A stretch of DNA of 64,000 nucleotides from an uncultured Pelagibacteraceae bacterium (GTDB taxonomy: Bacteria; Pseudomonadota; Alphaproteobacteria; Pelagibacterales; Pelagibacteraceae): NCBI GenBank assembly GCA_902541315.1, contig CACBQF010000003.1, forward strand, positions 1 through 64,000, written 5' to 3'. The notes beneath the pieces are model-generated. The model saw nothing but the letters and a program-made list of their open reading frames with translations, did not search any database and was not told the origin of the DNA. Made by a program: the position numbers and the translations under genes. Of the stretch, positions 35,084 through 44,431 are shown in pieces. Position 1 is the stretch's first letter; every line of letters begins with the position of its first letter.

Positions 35084-35703
35084 AAATTTATTCTTTCTTG
35101 AAATTCTCTTTTAACGGTATCCCATTTTAAGATAACTGAATTTAAAACAATTTTTCTATCTAGAGTTTTTAATTCTTCCGCGATAGGTGCCCATTTATAT
35201 AAAGATAAGGCGCTTGGGTTAAATGGAATGTCATTATAATAATTATCCCAATTTATATTATGCAATCTTTCACTAAAATTATTTTTTGCACTGTCTATAA
35301 TATTAAGTGGCATCTTGTTAGAAATTTCATCATCTAAGATTTTTATAAAAATCTCTTTAGATTTTTCAACATCCTTGTAGTTAAAATTATTTTTAAGGTA
35401 TGAAAAAGTATAGAAAGTAAGATCTTGCAGAGCAATTGAGTAAATGTTCCATTTTGCCAAGTTAACTGATGACATAAATTCATCATTTTCAAAATGAAGA
35501 ACATAGCGTGTTCCCATTCTAGTTTTCAAATATCCATAAAGTGTAACTTGGGTTACCCAAGCTGACTTAGATTGAATAAATTCCTCCAGATCATCGAGAT
35601 TCTTAATCTTTTTTTTTGGAATGAAAGCTTTAAAAAGAGCAAACAAGTAAATTTTAAAATCTCTCAATGTGAGATCTCTCCAAGTAAGCTTATATTTGCC
35701 CAT
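35080..35703 (-). CDS. Conserved hypothetical protein, unrecognised
   Basis: A 207-residue soluble protein without signal peptide or clear membrane segment. Patterns that look conserved are [49 protein letters not shown] near 45-73, and [22 protein letters not shown] near 163-184. I know no function. It overlaps the acs stop by four bases on the opposite strand and is divergent from the symporter operon, so an acetate-related link is only positional. Confidence 0.65.
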   Translation of the reverse strand: MGKYKLTWRDLTLRDFKIYLFALFKAFIPKKKIKNLDDLEEFIQSKSAWVTQVTLYGYLKTRMGTRYVLHFENDEFMSSVNLAKWNIYSIALQDLTFYTFSYLKNNFNYKDVEKSKEIFIKILDDEISNKMPLNIIDSAKNNFSERLHNINWDNYYNDIPFNPSALSLYKWAPIAEELKTLDRKIVLNSVILKWDTVKREFQERINF

Positions 35704-35746
35704 AAAATTAGATATTTTTATTATTTATATCCCAAAAATAGGGGGA

Positions 35747-35809
35747 TTTTGAGCAATTTTAACACTTTAAATCTGTTTGATAATGGTTATGGTTTTGAGC
35801 AGTTATAAC
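35747..35809 (+). promoter_or_regulatory. Direct repeat upstream of the DUF4212/symporter operon
   Basis: A 17-base element TTTTGAGCAATTTTAAC at 35747-35763 recurs as TTTTGAGCAGTTATAAC at 35793-35809, with two mismatches and a start-to-start distance of 46 bases. The second copy ends 20 bases before the DUF4212 ATG, followed by the purine-rich ribosome binding site AGAGAGAGG. Repeated elements in this place may be an operator or an upstream activator site. No regulator is assigned. Confidence 0.35.
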
Positions 35810-35828
35810 TAAAAAGAGAGAGGTATAA

Positions 35829-36089
35829 ATGTCAAAACAAGAACAACACTGGGAAAAATCCAAGGGTTTGCTAATGATGACGTTAGCAATTTGGTTTGTA
35901 TTCTCAATTGGCATCTTCCTTTTCGGAGCAGAAATGAATGAAGTCACGGGACCATTTGGTTATCCATTGACTTATTGGTTCACATGTCAGGGATCTCTTG
36001 GAATATTCGTAATACTAATTTTTTGGTTTGCAAATAGACAAGAGAAAATTGATGAAGAGTTCGGCTTCAGTGAAAAAGGAGATGACTAA
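35829..36089 (+). CDS. DUF4212 small subunit of a sodium/solute symporter
   Basis: An 86-residue membrane protein with two helices: MTLAIWFVFSIGIFLFGAEMNEVTGPFGYPLTYWFTCQGSLGIFVILIFWFANRQE-like segments, then FGFSE at the end. DUF4212 proteins are the small partner of VC_2705-type SSS transporters and are always encoded just in front of them. The ATG of the large subunit shares the final base of this gene's stop. A good ribosome binding site (AGAGAGAGG) precedes it. Confidence 0.9.
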   Translation: MSKQEQHWEKSKGLLMMTLAIWFVFSIGIFLFGAEMNEVTGPFGYPLTYWFTCQGSLGIFVILIFWFANRQEKIDEEFGFSEKGDD

Positions 36090-37903
36090 TGATTAAAGGT
36101 AATTTTATAGACAATCTACCTAAAGTTTATGGAATCTACACAGGAGGTTTCCTGGCTTTCATAATCATTATGTCGATTGCCGAGCAGATGGGCGCAACTG
36201 CGAAAATAATTGGAATTTGTTTCGTTGCTTTTACAGTGGCCATCTATGCTATAATTGGTTATCTATCACGTACAGCTCAAGCTGATGCGTATTACGTAGC
36301 TGGAAGACAAGTACCAACTGTGTTCAACGGAATGGCGACAGCAGCAGACTGGATGTCTGGTGCATCATTCGTTGCAATGGCAGGTGGTATTTATTTTAAA
36401 GGTTACGGTTATATGGCATTGCTTGTAGGTTGGACTGGTGGATATGTATTAGTCGCATCACTATTAGCACCTTACCTAAGAAAATTTGGCTGTTACACAG
36501 TCCCAGATTTTATTGGTACAAGATACGGTGGTAATTTAAGTAGATTTATGGCAGTGGTCGTTTTAACTGTTGCTTCATTTACTTATGTGACTGCACAAAT
36601 TAACGCCACAGGTACTATTGCATCTGTTGCACTTGATATTCCATTCCAATACGCTGTATACGTTGGGCTTATAAGTATCTTACTTTGTTCAATGCTTGGT
36701 GGTATGAGAGGAGTAACTTGGACACAGGTAGCTCAATATATCGTACTTATAATAGCTTACTTATTACCAGTATTCTGGATCAGTAACAAAATGGGTGCGG
36801 GTTTCTTCCCTCACTTCATGTTAGCTGATGAAGTTTCTAGAATAGCTGAATTAGAGGCTCAGTTTGGTTTTGTGAAAAACTCTGCTGAAAATCTAAAAGA
36901 AGTACCAAAAGGTTTGGCTGGAATAACTAAAGCTCACTCAGCGGTGAACGCAACACCTTGGGCATTTATTTCATTAGCGTTAGCGATGATGATGGGAACA
37001 GCTTCATTGCCTCACGTTATGATGAGATATTTTACTACTCCAAGTGTAAAAGCAGCTAGAAAATCTGTAGGTTGGTCATTATTCTTTATCTTCCTACTTT
37101 ATTCTTCTGCTCCAATGTTAGCGACACTATCTAAGTTGTCATTGATTGATCCGTCACTACCAACAGGTATTATCGGTAAATCAATTTCAGAAGTTCAAGC
37201 GATAGATTGGTATCAAAACTGGAACCAAGCAAACTTAATGTTTGTAAGCGACTTTAACGGAAATGGAACTCTTGAGTTAAATGAGTTTTTCATGGGTGGT
37301 AAAGCCGTTGTGTTAGCAACTCCAGAAATAGCTGGATTACCATATGTAATCTCAGGTCTGGTTGCTGCTGGAGGTATGGCTGCTGCCATGTCAACAGCTG
37401 ATGGTTTGATTTTAGCAATTGCAAACGCAATCTCACACGATGTTTACTATAAGATCATCGATCCAAAAGCTGAGACTGCGAAGAGACTAGTTGTTGCAAG
37501 GGTATTACTTGTGGTAATTGGTTTTGCAGGAGCAACAATCGCAGCCCTTGAGATCCAAGGTATTTTAGGTTCGGTAATCTGGGCTTTTGACTTTGCGATG
37601 TCAGGACTATTCTTCCCACTAGTACTTGGTGTATGGTGGAAGAGAGCTAACAAAGAAGGTGCTATAGCTGGTATGGCTTTAGGATTAATTTCCGGTGCTG
37701 CTTACCTAGTTTGGGTAAGAACAGGTGGAAGTGGATTCTTAGGTATTACTCAGTTAACATTTGGTATCTTTGGTTCGGCTGTCAGCTTAGTAGCTATGGT
37801 TGTAGTCAGTTTGATGACGCAAGCACCTAACGCTGCGACGCAGAAAATGGTTGATGAGGTTCGTGTACCAGCTGGTAAATCGATCCTTGGCAAACAACAC
37901 TAA
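36089..37903 (+). CDS. Sodium:solute symporter, ActP/VC_2705 subfamily
   Basis: A 604-residue protein with about 13 membrane helices, SSS-family motifs ADAYYVAGRQVPTVFNGMATAADWMSGASFV at 70-100, GGMRGVTWTQVAQY near 200, and AAGGMAAAMSTADGLILAIANAISHD near 435. The VC_2705 subfamily moves acetate or other short organic acids with sodium, and the acs gene just upstream on the same strand (with one opposite-strand gene between) fits acetate uptake. It contains an extra polar loop (DFNGNGTLELNEFFMGG), an EF-hand-like stretch. An intrinsic terminator follows. Confidence 0.92.
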   Translation: MIKGNFIDNLPKVYGIYTGGFLAFIIIMSIAEQMGATAKIIGICFVAFTVAIYAIIGYLSRTAQADAYYVAGRQVPTVFNGMATAADWMSGASFVAMAGGIYFKGYGYMALLVGWTGGYVLVASLLAPYLRKFGCYTVPDFIGTRYGGNLSRFMAVVVLTVASFTYVTAQINATGTIASVALDIPFQYAVYVGLISILLCSMLGGMRGVTWTQVAQYIVLIIAYLLPVFWISNKMGAGFFPHFMLADEVSRIAELEAQFGFVKNSAENLKEVPKGLAGITKAHSAVNATPWAFISLALAMMMGTASLPHVMMRYFTTPSVKAARKSVGWSLFFIFLLYSSAPMLATLSKLSLIDPSLPTGIIGKSISEVQAIDWYQNWNQANLMFVSDFNGNGTLELNEFFMGGKAVVLATPEIAGLPYVISGLVAAGGMAAAMSTADGLILAIANAISHDVYYKIIDPKAETAKRLVVARVLLVVIGFAGATIAALEIQGILGSVIWAFDFAMSGLFFPLVLGVWWKRANKEGAIAGMALGLISGAAYLVWVRTGGSGFLGITQLTFGIFGSAVSLVAMVVVSLMTQAPNAATQKMVDEVRVPAGKSILGKQH

Positions 37904-37914
37904 ATAATATTTAT

Positions 37915-37944
37915 AAGGGGCGATTAATTTCGCCCCTTTTAATT
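37915..37944 (+). terminator. Intrinsic terminator after the symporter gene
   Basis: AAGGGGCGA (37915-37923) pairs perfectly with TCGCCCCTT (37930-37938) around a 6-base loop, followed by TTAATTTT. It lies 11 bases past the stop codon. The G+C-rich stem stands out strongly from the surrounding AT-rich DNA, making this the clearest rho-independent terminator in the window. Confidence 0.9.
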
Positions 37945-37972
37945 TTGATCTTTTTCCAATATAAATTTCTTA

Positions 37973-38317
37973 ATGTCAGCCAACTTTCATCCTTTAGTAT
38001 ATATAATTGATTATATTTTGGGGGTAATTATGTGGACTTTAATTGGAAGAGTTGCAATGAATATTTTTCAAAGAGAAGACTCTCAATTTTTTTTTATGAA
38101 AGTCTTTGTTAAATTTACTAATCCTCTCATAAACTTATTTAAGCCTCTCACTCCATCTTTTATAATACAACCAATCGTGCCTCTTTATGTTGCTTGGTTT
38201 TTTTTCATGATAAGGTTTTACTTTATGCCTTGGGTTTTGGGATACTCAGTGATGGGTATGCTATCTTTTCCTTTAGAAAGCGAGATTTCAAGACAAATTT
38301 ATCAATTTTTTAATTAA
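37973..38317 (+). CDS. YggT-like membrane protein
   Basis: A 114-residue protein with two or three hydrophobic segments. FVKFTNPLINLFKPLTPSFI followed by PIVPLYVAWFFFMIRFYFMP resembles the amphipathic-plus-helix unit of YggT proteins, as in the clear YggT gene at 28445-28735, but with more divergence. Function is unknown. It stands between the symporter terminator and rpe with its own short leader. Confidence 0.55.
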   Translation: MSANFHPLVYIIDYILGVIMWTLIGRVAMNIFQREDSQFFFMKVFVKFTNPLINLFKPLTPSFIIQPIVPLYVAWFFFMIRFYFMPWVLGYSVMGMLSFPLESEISRQIYQFFN

Positions 38318-38357
38318 ATTAGATTTTAAAATTTGGTACTAGTTAATTTAATAGCCT

Positions 38358-39017
38358 ATGAAAAAAATACAAATTTCACCCTCAATTTTATCTGCAGATT
38401 TCAGTCAATTAGGAAAAGAAATAAAAAAATTGGAAGATGCAGGTGCGGATATGATTCACGTCGATGTTATGGATGGCCACTTTGTACCTAATTTGACTAT
38501 CGGACCTCCTGTTATCGAGGCACTAAAAAAAAATTCATCACTACCCTTTGATGTTCATTTAATGATATCACCAGTCCATAAATATATTGAAAGTTATTCA
38601 AACGCTGGTGCCGATATTATAACAATACATCCAGAAGCAACGGATAATCTTTCAGACTCTATAAATAAAATTAAGAAACTGAAAAAGAAAGTAGGAATAT
38701 CATTAAATCCTGAAACTAAGGTTGAAGTTGTTGAAAAATTTTTAAATCAAGTAGATCTAATTTTAATAATGAGTGTACATCCAGGGTTTGGGGGACAAAA
38801 ATTTATGCCTGAGGTTCTAGAAAAAGTAAAAAAACTTGATAAAATTAGAAGAGATTTAAAATTTCATTTTGATATTGAAATTGATGGTGGAATAAATTTT
38901 GAAAATTATAGGTTAGCGATTGAGTCAGGAGTAGATATTTTGGTCTCCGGGACGACCATTTTTAAAAGTAATGATGGGGATATTAAAAAAAATATTGATT
39001 TATTAAAATCAATTTAA
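38358..39017 (+). CDS. rpe: Ribulose-phosphate 3-epimerase
   Basis: A 219-residue TIM barrel that interconverts ribulose 5-phosphate and xylulose 5-phosphate in the pentose phosphate pathway. Motifs are ISPSILSADFSQLG, ADMIHVDVMDGHFVPNLTIGPPVI with the metal-binding His and Asp, FDVHLMI, MSVHPGFGGQKFMP, and IEIDGGIN plus VSGTTIF for phosphate. Standard length. A perfect inverted repeat overlaps its stop codon. Confidence 0.96.
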   Translation: MKKIQISPSILSADFSQLGKEIKKLEDAGADMIHVDVMDGHFVPNLTIGPPVIEALKKNSSLPFDVHLMISPVHKYIESYSNAGADIITIHPEATDNLSDSINKIKKLKKKVGISLNPETKVEVVEKFLNQVDLILIMSVHPGFGGQKFMPEVLEKVKKLDKIRRDLKFHFDIEIDGGINFENYRLAIESGVDILVSGTTIFKSNDGDIKKNIDLLKSI

Positions 39018-39038
39018 TTATTAGACTAAATTGATTTT
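39005..39038 (+). terminator. Twelve-bp perfect inverted repeat at the end of rpe
   Basis: AAAATCAATTTA (39005-39016) pairs perfectly with TAAATTGATTTT (39027-39038) around a 10-base loop. The left arm includes the last codons and stop of rpe, and the right arm ends in TTTT, giving an A-rich/U-rich intrinsic terminator shape common in AT-rich genomes. The heparinase-like gene starts nine bases later, so it may be partly read through. Confidence 0.6.
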
Positions 39039-39046
39039 ATTGGGAT

Positions 39047-40630
39047 ATGTTTGAAATTATAAAACAGATTTATCTTAATTCTATATTTTATGATAAAAAA
39101 ATATCACCTAAAACAATTTACGAACTAGAATATAAACCGAGCTCATATTTACTATCATCCATTGTTAAAATAAAATCAAAAAAGTTTGATATTGATGATT
39201 TTTCATACAATAAATTCTGGACAGATAGAGAATTAAACCAAAAACAATTACAAAAATTAAATAATTTTTATTGGCTTTTTAGTCTTGATTTAAAGTCATC
39301 AAACAAATCTGTTCAAACGGTAATCAAAAATTGGATAGAGAAAAACCATAAGTATAATTCAAAAAATTGGAACTTTGAGGTAACATCAAAAAGAATTATA
39401 TCCTGGTTATCTAACACAGCCCTTACTTATGATAACGCGGGGAACCAGTATCAAAAAGATTATAGTTCAACCATCCACAAACAAACATCTCATTTAATAA
39501 ACCAAATAAATAAAGAAAATAAACTTAATAATAAAATTAGAGGTGCTGCAGCGATTATCCTTGTAGGCCTAGCTTACAAAAATGAAAAAAATTTTACAAT
39601 AAAAGGTTTAGAAAATCTTAAAAAAATTATCAAATATACAATTGATGATAATGGTTTTCCCAAATCAAGAAATATTAAGTCCTCTGTTTTTTTTCTTAAA
39701 TATCTAATACTCATAAGAGAGTGGTTTAAAGAGTCTCAATCAGAAATACCTAATTTTATTGATGAGAGTATTTTTAATCTTGGACAATCTTATGCTTTTT
39801 TTTGGAAAAATTTAAAATTTGATCCTTTGTTTAATGGAAACAATAATTCTAATAATCACGAATTTGATATTTATTTAAAAAGACTTGGTTACTCCTTTAA
39901 GAATAACGATCATGAATTTTCAGATTATGTAAGTTTAAAAGATAAAAAAATAAACTTAATAATGGATGTTGGTTCATCACCAAATAGAAAATTTTCAGAT
40001 GAATACCAAGCTGGTGCTCTATCGTTTGAATTTGTTTCAAATGGAAAAAAAATATTCACTAACGCAGGTTATTATGACAATGGAAATTTTGATTTTAAAG
40101 AACTGTCAAAATCTTCTGCAGTACACAACGTCTTAGTTGTTGATGATAATTCATCTTGTAAATTTATTAAAAATTCGCACTCTAAATTTGAGATTAAAGA
40201 TGGTTTAAAAACTGACATAAAAAAAATAAGCTTTGAAAAAGATGAATGGAAAATAGTAGCTTCACATGATGGATTTTTAAAGAAATATAGCCTAATTTAT
40301 GAGAGAGAAATTCAATTTTTTCCAAAAATTAATAAATTAAAAGGAGTTGAAAGACTTAACTCTAAAAAAATAATTCCTAATGTTAAATTTGATGTACGAT
40401 TTCATCTAAATCCTGTTGCAAAAATAATGAAAACTCAAGACCATAAATCAATATTAATCGAAATGGATGCTGAAGGTTGGAGATTTAATTGTAATAAATA
40501 TAATATTGACATTGATAATGGTTTATATTTCGGTAATAAAAAAACTTACATTGAAAATCAAAATATATTTATCTCTGGAATTACAAATGAAAAAGACGTC
40601 AATATTGAATGGGAATTAAGTAAAATATGA
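39047..40630 (+). CDS. Heparinase II/III family protein
   Basis: A 527-residue protein with an alpha-helical N-terminal half (WTDRELNQKQLQKLNNFYWLFSLD, KNWNFEVTSKRIISWL) and a C-terminal heparinase II/III beta-sandwich: DVGSSPNRKFSDEYQAGALSFEFVSNGKKIF then AGYYDNG and SSAVHNVLVVDDNSS. These fit polysaccharide lyase superfamily members found next to purH in many Alphaproteobacteria. The His of the usual HAHAD motif appears replaced by YQAGA, so lyase activity is uncertain. It overlaps the purH start by four bases. Confidence 0.82.
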   Translation: MFEIIKQIYLNSIFYDKKISPKTIYELEYKPSSYLLSSIVKIKSKKFDIDDFSYNKFWTDRELNQKQLQKLNNFYWLFSLDLKSSNKSVQTVIKNWIEKNHKYNSKNWNFEVTSKRIISWLSNTALTYDNAGNQYQKDYSSTIHKQTSHLINQINKENKLNNKIRGAAAIILVGLAYKNEKNFTIKGLENLKKIIKYTIDDNGFPKSRNIKSSVFFLKYLILIREWFKESQSEIPNFIDESIFNLGQSYAFFWKNLKFDPLFNGNNNSNNHEFDIYLKRLGYSFKNNDHEFSDYVSLKDKKINLIMDVGSSPNRKFSDEYQAGALSFEFVSNGKKIFTNAGYYDNGNFDFKELSKSSAVHNVLVVDDNSSCKFIKNSHSKFEIKDGLKTDIKKISFEKDEWKIVASHDGFLKKYSLIYEREIQFFPKINKLKGVERLNSKKIIPNVKFDVRFHLNPVAKIMKTQDHKSILIEMDAEGWRFNCNKYNIDIDNGLYFGNKKTYIENQNIFISGITNEKDVNIEWELSKI

Positions 40631-42171
40631 TGTGCAAAATTCGAAAAGCTCTAATTTCAGTATCAAATAAAGAAAGCTTAAAACCTCTCATAAATACTCT
40701 CTCTAAGTATAAAGTTGAGATTATAAGTACTGGTGGAACTTATAAAGAAATAATAAAACTTGGATTTAAATGTACTGAGCTTTCTGAGTTTACTAATGCA
40801 CCTGAAATTTTAGATGGAAGAGTGAAAACACTTCACCCGAAAATTTATGGAGGTATTTTAAATAAAAGACATAACAAAAAACATTGCAAGGAAATAAAAA
40901 AGAATAATTATGAAAATATAGATCTAATAATTGCAAACTTTTATCCATTCGAGGATACTTCATTAAAAAAAAGAAATCACAACAAGATAATAGAAAATAT
41001 AGATATTGGTGGCCCAACTATGGTAAGAGCAGCAGCGAAGAATTATAATGATGTTGTCGTTATATGTAATCCAAATCAATATGAGCGGTTAATAAATGAA
41101 ATAAAAATTAATAAAGGATCTACGAAATTAAGTTTTAGAGAAAAGTTAGCTGAGGAAGCATTTATGGAAACTGCTTATTATGAGTCAAACATCTTCAAAT
41201 ATTTTAATGAAAAATCAAATAATATTTTTCCAAAAAAAAAAATATTTTCTAGTAAATTAGTAAGGCAAGTGAGATATGGGGAGAACCCACATCAAAAAGC
41301 AGCGATTTACTCTAAAGATTGTAATCAAGATATTGTTCAGCTTAGTGGAAAAGACTTAAGCTATAATAATTATAATGATCTTTATTCTGCATTAAATGTT
41401 ACAAAATTATTACCAAATAATAAAGGAGTAACTATAATAAAACATTCAAATCCTTGTGGAGTTTCAATCAATCAAAATAAAATAAAATCATTCAAAGAAG
41501 CCTTAGAAAGTGATCCAATTAGTGCCTATGGTGGAATTGTTTCATGTAATTTTAGAATGAATATAAATTTAGCAAGAGAAGTTAACAAAATTTTCTTTGA
41601 GATTATAATGGCAAAAGGTTTTGATAAAAGATCGATAAATCTACTAAGAAAGAAAAAAAATTTAAGAATAATTGATACATCTAAATTTAAGTTTGAGAGT
41701 AAATTTAGTTTTGTTAGTAAATATAATTCAATTCTAATACAAAATTTAGATAATGGTAGTTTATCAAAAAAAGACTTAAAAGTTGTGTCTAAACGAAAAC
41801 CAAATAAAGAGACTTTAAATAAACTTATTTTTGCGTTTAATGTTTGCCGAAATGTTAAATCAAACGCAATAGTAATCACCAATGATTACAAAACTATTGG
41901 AATAGGATCAGGACAACCAAGTAGGTTAGATAGTTGTCAAATAGCAATTGATAAAATGAAAAAATTTCAAAAATTTAAAAAAAATAAGGAACTTTTTGCA
42001 GCATCAGATGCTTTTTTTCCATTTGTTGACGGTATTGAAAAATTAGTTCAATCTGGAGTTTCTGCTGTAATTCAACCGTCAGGATCAAAAAATGATAAGG
42101 AAATAATTAAATTCGCCAATCTGACAAACACTATTTTAGTATTTTCTAATACAAGGCATTTTAATCATTAA
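40627..42171 (+). CDS. purH: Bifunctional AICAR formyltransferase/IMP cyclohydrolase
   Basis: A 514-residue enzyme for the last two steps of IMP synthesis. The N-terminal cyclohydrolase (MGS-like) domain has ALISVSNKESLKPLI, STGGTYKEI, DGRVKTLHPKIYGGIL and NIDIGGPTMVRAAAKNY; the C-terminal transformylase has VRYGENPHQKAA, the catalytic KHSNPCG, SDPISAYGGI and SDAFFPFVDGIE. The formyl donor is made by FolD, also in this window. It overlaps the upstream gene, so the pair is coupled. Confidence 0.96.
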   Translation: MMCKIRKALISVSNKESLKPLINTLSKYKVEIISTGGTYKEIIKLGFKCTELSEFTNAPEILDGRVKTLHPKIYGGILNKRHNKKHCKEIKKNNYENIDLIIANFYPFEDTSLKKRNHNKIIENIDIGGPTMVRAAAKNYNDVVVICNPNQYERLINEIKINKGSTKLSFREKLAEEAFMETAYYESNIFKYFNEKSNNIFPKKKIFSSKLVRQVRYGENPHQKAAIYSKDCNQDIVQLSGKDLSYNNYNDLYSALNVTKLLPNNKGVTIIKHSNPCGVSINQNKIKSFKEALESDPISAYGGIVSCNFRMNINLAREVNKIFFEIIMAKGFDKRSINLLRKKKNLRIIDTSKFKFESKFSFVSKYNSILIQNLDNGSLSKKDLKVVSKRKPNKETLNKLIFAFNVCRNVKSNAIVITNDYKTIGIGSGQPSRLDSCQIAIDKMKKFQKFKKNKELFAASDAFFPFVDGIEKLVQSGVSAVIQPSGSKNDKEIIKFANLTNTILVFSNTRHFNH

Positions 42172-42510
42172 TTAACTAATTTTATCTATCTTAGCTGCCA
42201 AAATGAAATCACTCTCAGCTAAACCTTTTATGGCATGTGTAAAAATTTTTATTCTTGCATAACCCCATCCAAACCATAAATCCGGATGATGTCCCTCTGC
42301 TTCTGCAATCTTTCCTACACTATTTACAAATTTTTGACTTTGTAAAAAGTCATCAAATTTAAAATTTTTGATTAAATGAAACCCATCGATTTTGTCTTCA
42401 ACAACTTCCCAGCCATCTACTTGTTTTAGATAATTGTGAATTTCTTCAAAATCAAATGGAGGAATATTTCCCTCACAAGGGATACATTTTTTATTTGCTA
42501 AATCACTCAT
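42172..42510 (-). CDS. phhB: Pterin-4a-carbinolamine dehydratase
   Basis: A 112-residue protein with the PCD/DCoH active-site pattern: EGHHPDLWFGWGYARIKIFTHAIKGLAESDFILAAKID, including the paired histidines and the later His. It recycles 4a-hydroxytetrahydrobiopterin, usually with phenylalanine hydroxylase, but is often found without that enzyme. The N-terminus has a CIPC pair (residues about 9-13) not typical of every member. Convergent with purH, with no bases between the two stops. Confidence 0.9.
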   Translation of the reverse strand: MSDLANKKCIPCEGNIPPFDFEEIHNYLKQVDGWEVVEDKIDGFHLIKNFKFDDFLQSQKFVNSVGKIAEAEGHHPDLWFGWGYARIKIFTHAIKGLAESDFILAAKIDKIS

Positions 42511-42537
42511 AAATTTTTATTAACATATTATATAAAT

Positions 42538-42612
42538 TGGAGCGGGCAAAGGGGGTCGAACCCTCGACCTTCTCGTTGGCAACGAGACGCTCTACCACTG
42601 AGCTATGCCCGC
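42538..42612 (-). tRNA. tRNA-Gly, anticodon GCC
   Basis: The minus strand folds as a complete cloverleaf: acceptor GCGGGCA with TGCCCGC, D-arm GCTCAGTGGTAGAGC, anticodon stem TCTCG/CGAGA around the loop TTGCCAA (anticodon GCC), and T-arm GAGGGTTCGACCCC-type stem. The 3' CCA is encoded (42538-42540) after discriminator T at 42541. It lies alone between phhB and the LON-domain gene. Confidence 0.97.
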
Positions 42613-42680
42613 ACATGAGACAGTATATTAAGCTGTATTTTTTTATTCAAGCAATATTAACTGTGATATAACTAAAAAAT

Positions 42681-43328
42681 ATGAAAAAAGAAAATTTACC
42701 AAAAAAAATTGCTGTTTTCCCACTCAGCAATTTCATAATTTTTCCTAATACTACGGTTCCTTTAAATATATTTGAGCCAAGATATATAGAAATGATAAAT
42801 GATTGTATGAAATCTGATAAATTATTAGGCATGATTCAACCTAAAATGCATAAGGTAGAAAGTCAAAATATACCTGAATTACATAAAATTGGTTGTTTGG
42901 GTAAAATTATAGATTTACAAAAAACTGATGACAATAGGTATCTAATCGAACTTAAAGGTTTAATAAGATTTGATATTATAAGTGAGATTAACTCAAAAAA
43001 AAGTTATCGAGAATGTGATGTTAGCTTTGATAAATTTCATGATGATTTAGAAAAAAAAGAAGAAGATTTAAAATTTTCTGATTTAGAATTAATTTTCAAA
43101 GATTTAAGGAATCTTTTTGAGAAAAGAGGATTTATTATAAATTGGAAAGCTTTAGAAAATCAAGGTTTGGATGAGACAATTAATGCTTTAGCTATGGCAT
43201 CTCCATTCACCCTAGAAGAAAAACAAGTTTTACTGGAAACTAAAAACTTAGATGCTAGAAAATCTAAAATTGCAGATATCTTGAAAACATACACATTTGA
43301 CAATTACAACAATACAACTATCCAATAA
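42681..43328 (+). CDS. LON peptidase substrate-binding domain protein
   Basis: A 215-residue protein starting PKKIAVFPLSNFIIFPNTTVPLNIFEPRYIEM, the typical LON N-terminal (PUA-like) domain, with GCLGKIIDLQKTDDNRYLIELKG after it and a helical C-terminus including LAMASPFTLEEKQVLLE. The ATPase and protease parts of Lon are absent. Such free-standing proteins are common in Alphaproteobacteria; their partners are unknown. The neighbouring tRNA gene is on the other strand. Confidence 0.9.
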   Translation: MKKENLPKKIAVFPLSNFIIFPNTTVPLNIFEPRYIEMINDCMKSDKLLGMIQPKMHKVESQNIPELHKIGCLGKIIDLQKTDDNRYLIELKGLIRFDIISEINSKKSYRECDVSFDKFHDDLEKKEEDLKFSDLELIFKDLRNLFEKRGFIINWKALENQGLDETINALAMASPFTLEEKQVLLETKNLDARKSKIADILKTYTFDNYNNTTIQ

Positions 43329-43330
43329 AT

Positions 43331-44401
43331 CTAAGCTATAAAGCCATTATCAGCAACGGTAGTCAATATTTTGTTTATTTTATTATTTTTACCCAAATAT
43401 TTTACTGCTTTGCTTAGGAAATTTTTTTTTACTTTGTTTTCAAAATTAAAATACTCATAAATAAAATTGATACTATTAGAGAAAATTAAGTTTTTATGTC
43501 TCGTTTTTTTTTCAAAATCTTTACAAATTGAATAATCTAAATCTAGCCCATTTTCTTTCTTTGACATAATAAGGTTAAGAATTTCCCTGGTATCTCTTAG
43601 GGACATATTAAAGCCTTGTCCGGCTAAAGGATGTATTTTATGCAGCAAATCCCCAAAGGCTAAAACATTTTTGTAAAAGTATGATCTAAGGTCTAATGAT
43701 ATTAATTTAAAACTTGAAATATCCCTGAATGATAAAATTTCATATCTATTATTATATTTTTTAACACATTGTTTAAAATCTATTTTTTCATTTCCTCTAT
43801 ATGAATAAACAATCGATGTCTCTGTTTTTGAAAGTGGAAGAAAAGCTAATGGGCCTTTGGAAGTGAAAATTTGAGTTGCTATATTATTTTTTAACTTTTT
43901 ATGTTTTATAATTGAGGTATATGCGAAACTTTTATAATCTTTTCTAAACTGCCTATGAAAAAGTTTTTTTGTAAGTGGATTTGAATAATCAGTGTTTATT
44001 ATTAATTTATAATTTCTCCTCAATAAATCTTTTGAATTAATTGTCTTTTTAAAACTACATAAATAGTTTTTCTTTAATTCTTGTAAAAGTAAATTATATA
44101 ATTGATAATTCTTGACAATTGAAAAAAGTTTTTCGTTTTGATTTTCGAAATTTAAAATTTTTTCATTCTTAAGATTTTCACTGTAAATTTCTATTTTGTT
44201 AATATCCCATAATAAATTTTGTATATTTAAAATATTTTTATTAAAAAAATTAACATTTGATCTTGAAATACCTAATGTTTGTGTTTTTTTGTAATTTATT
44301 AGATTTTTTAAAGAAAAAATATCGACATATATTCCTTGCTTAACTAATGTTTGTGCTAGTGTTAAGCTTATTAATCCATTTCCCAATATACAAACTTTCA
44401 T
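43331..44401 (-). CDS. UbiH/UbiF/Coq6-family FAD monooxygenase (ubiquinone hydroxylase)
   Basis: A protein of 356 residues from the ATG at 44401 (MKVCILGNGLISLTLAQTL, the FAD Rossmann start with a relaxed GxGxxG). The second FAD motif FGDLLHKIHPLAGQGFNMSLRDTREI is the hallmark of ubiquinone ring hydroxylases. The protein is short and divergent compared with E. coli UbiH (about 390). It hydroxylates the aromatic ring during ubiquinone synthesis; which ring position cannot be told. The frame extends upstream to 44440 but that part overlaps ftsK. It is divergent from ftsK. Confidence 0.85.
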   Translation of the reverse strand: MKVCILGNGLISLTLAQTLVKQGIYVDIFSLKNLINYKKTQTLGISRSNVNFFNKNILNIQNLLWDINKIEIYSENLKNEKILNFENQNEKLFSIVKNYQLYNLLLQELKKNYLCSFKKTINSKDLLRRNYKLIINTDYSNPLTKKLFHRQFRKDYKSFAYTSIIKHKKLKNNIATQIFTSKGPLAFLPLSKTETSIVYSYRGNEKIDFKQCVKKYNNRYEILSFRDISSFKLISLDLRSYFYKNVLAFGDLLHKIHPLAGQGFNMSLRDTREILNLIMSKKENGLDLDYSICKDFEKKTRHKNLIFSNSINFIYEYFNFENKVKKNFLSKAVKYLGKNNKINKILTTVADNGFIA

Positions 44402-44431
44402 AATTATTTTAATTTTAACAACAAAAATTAG

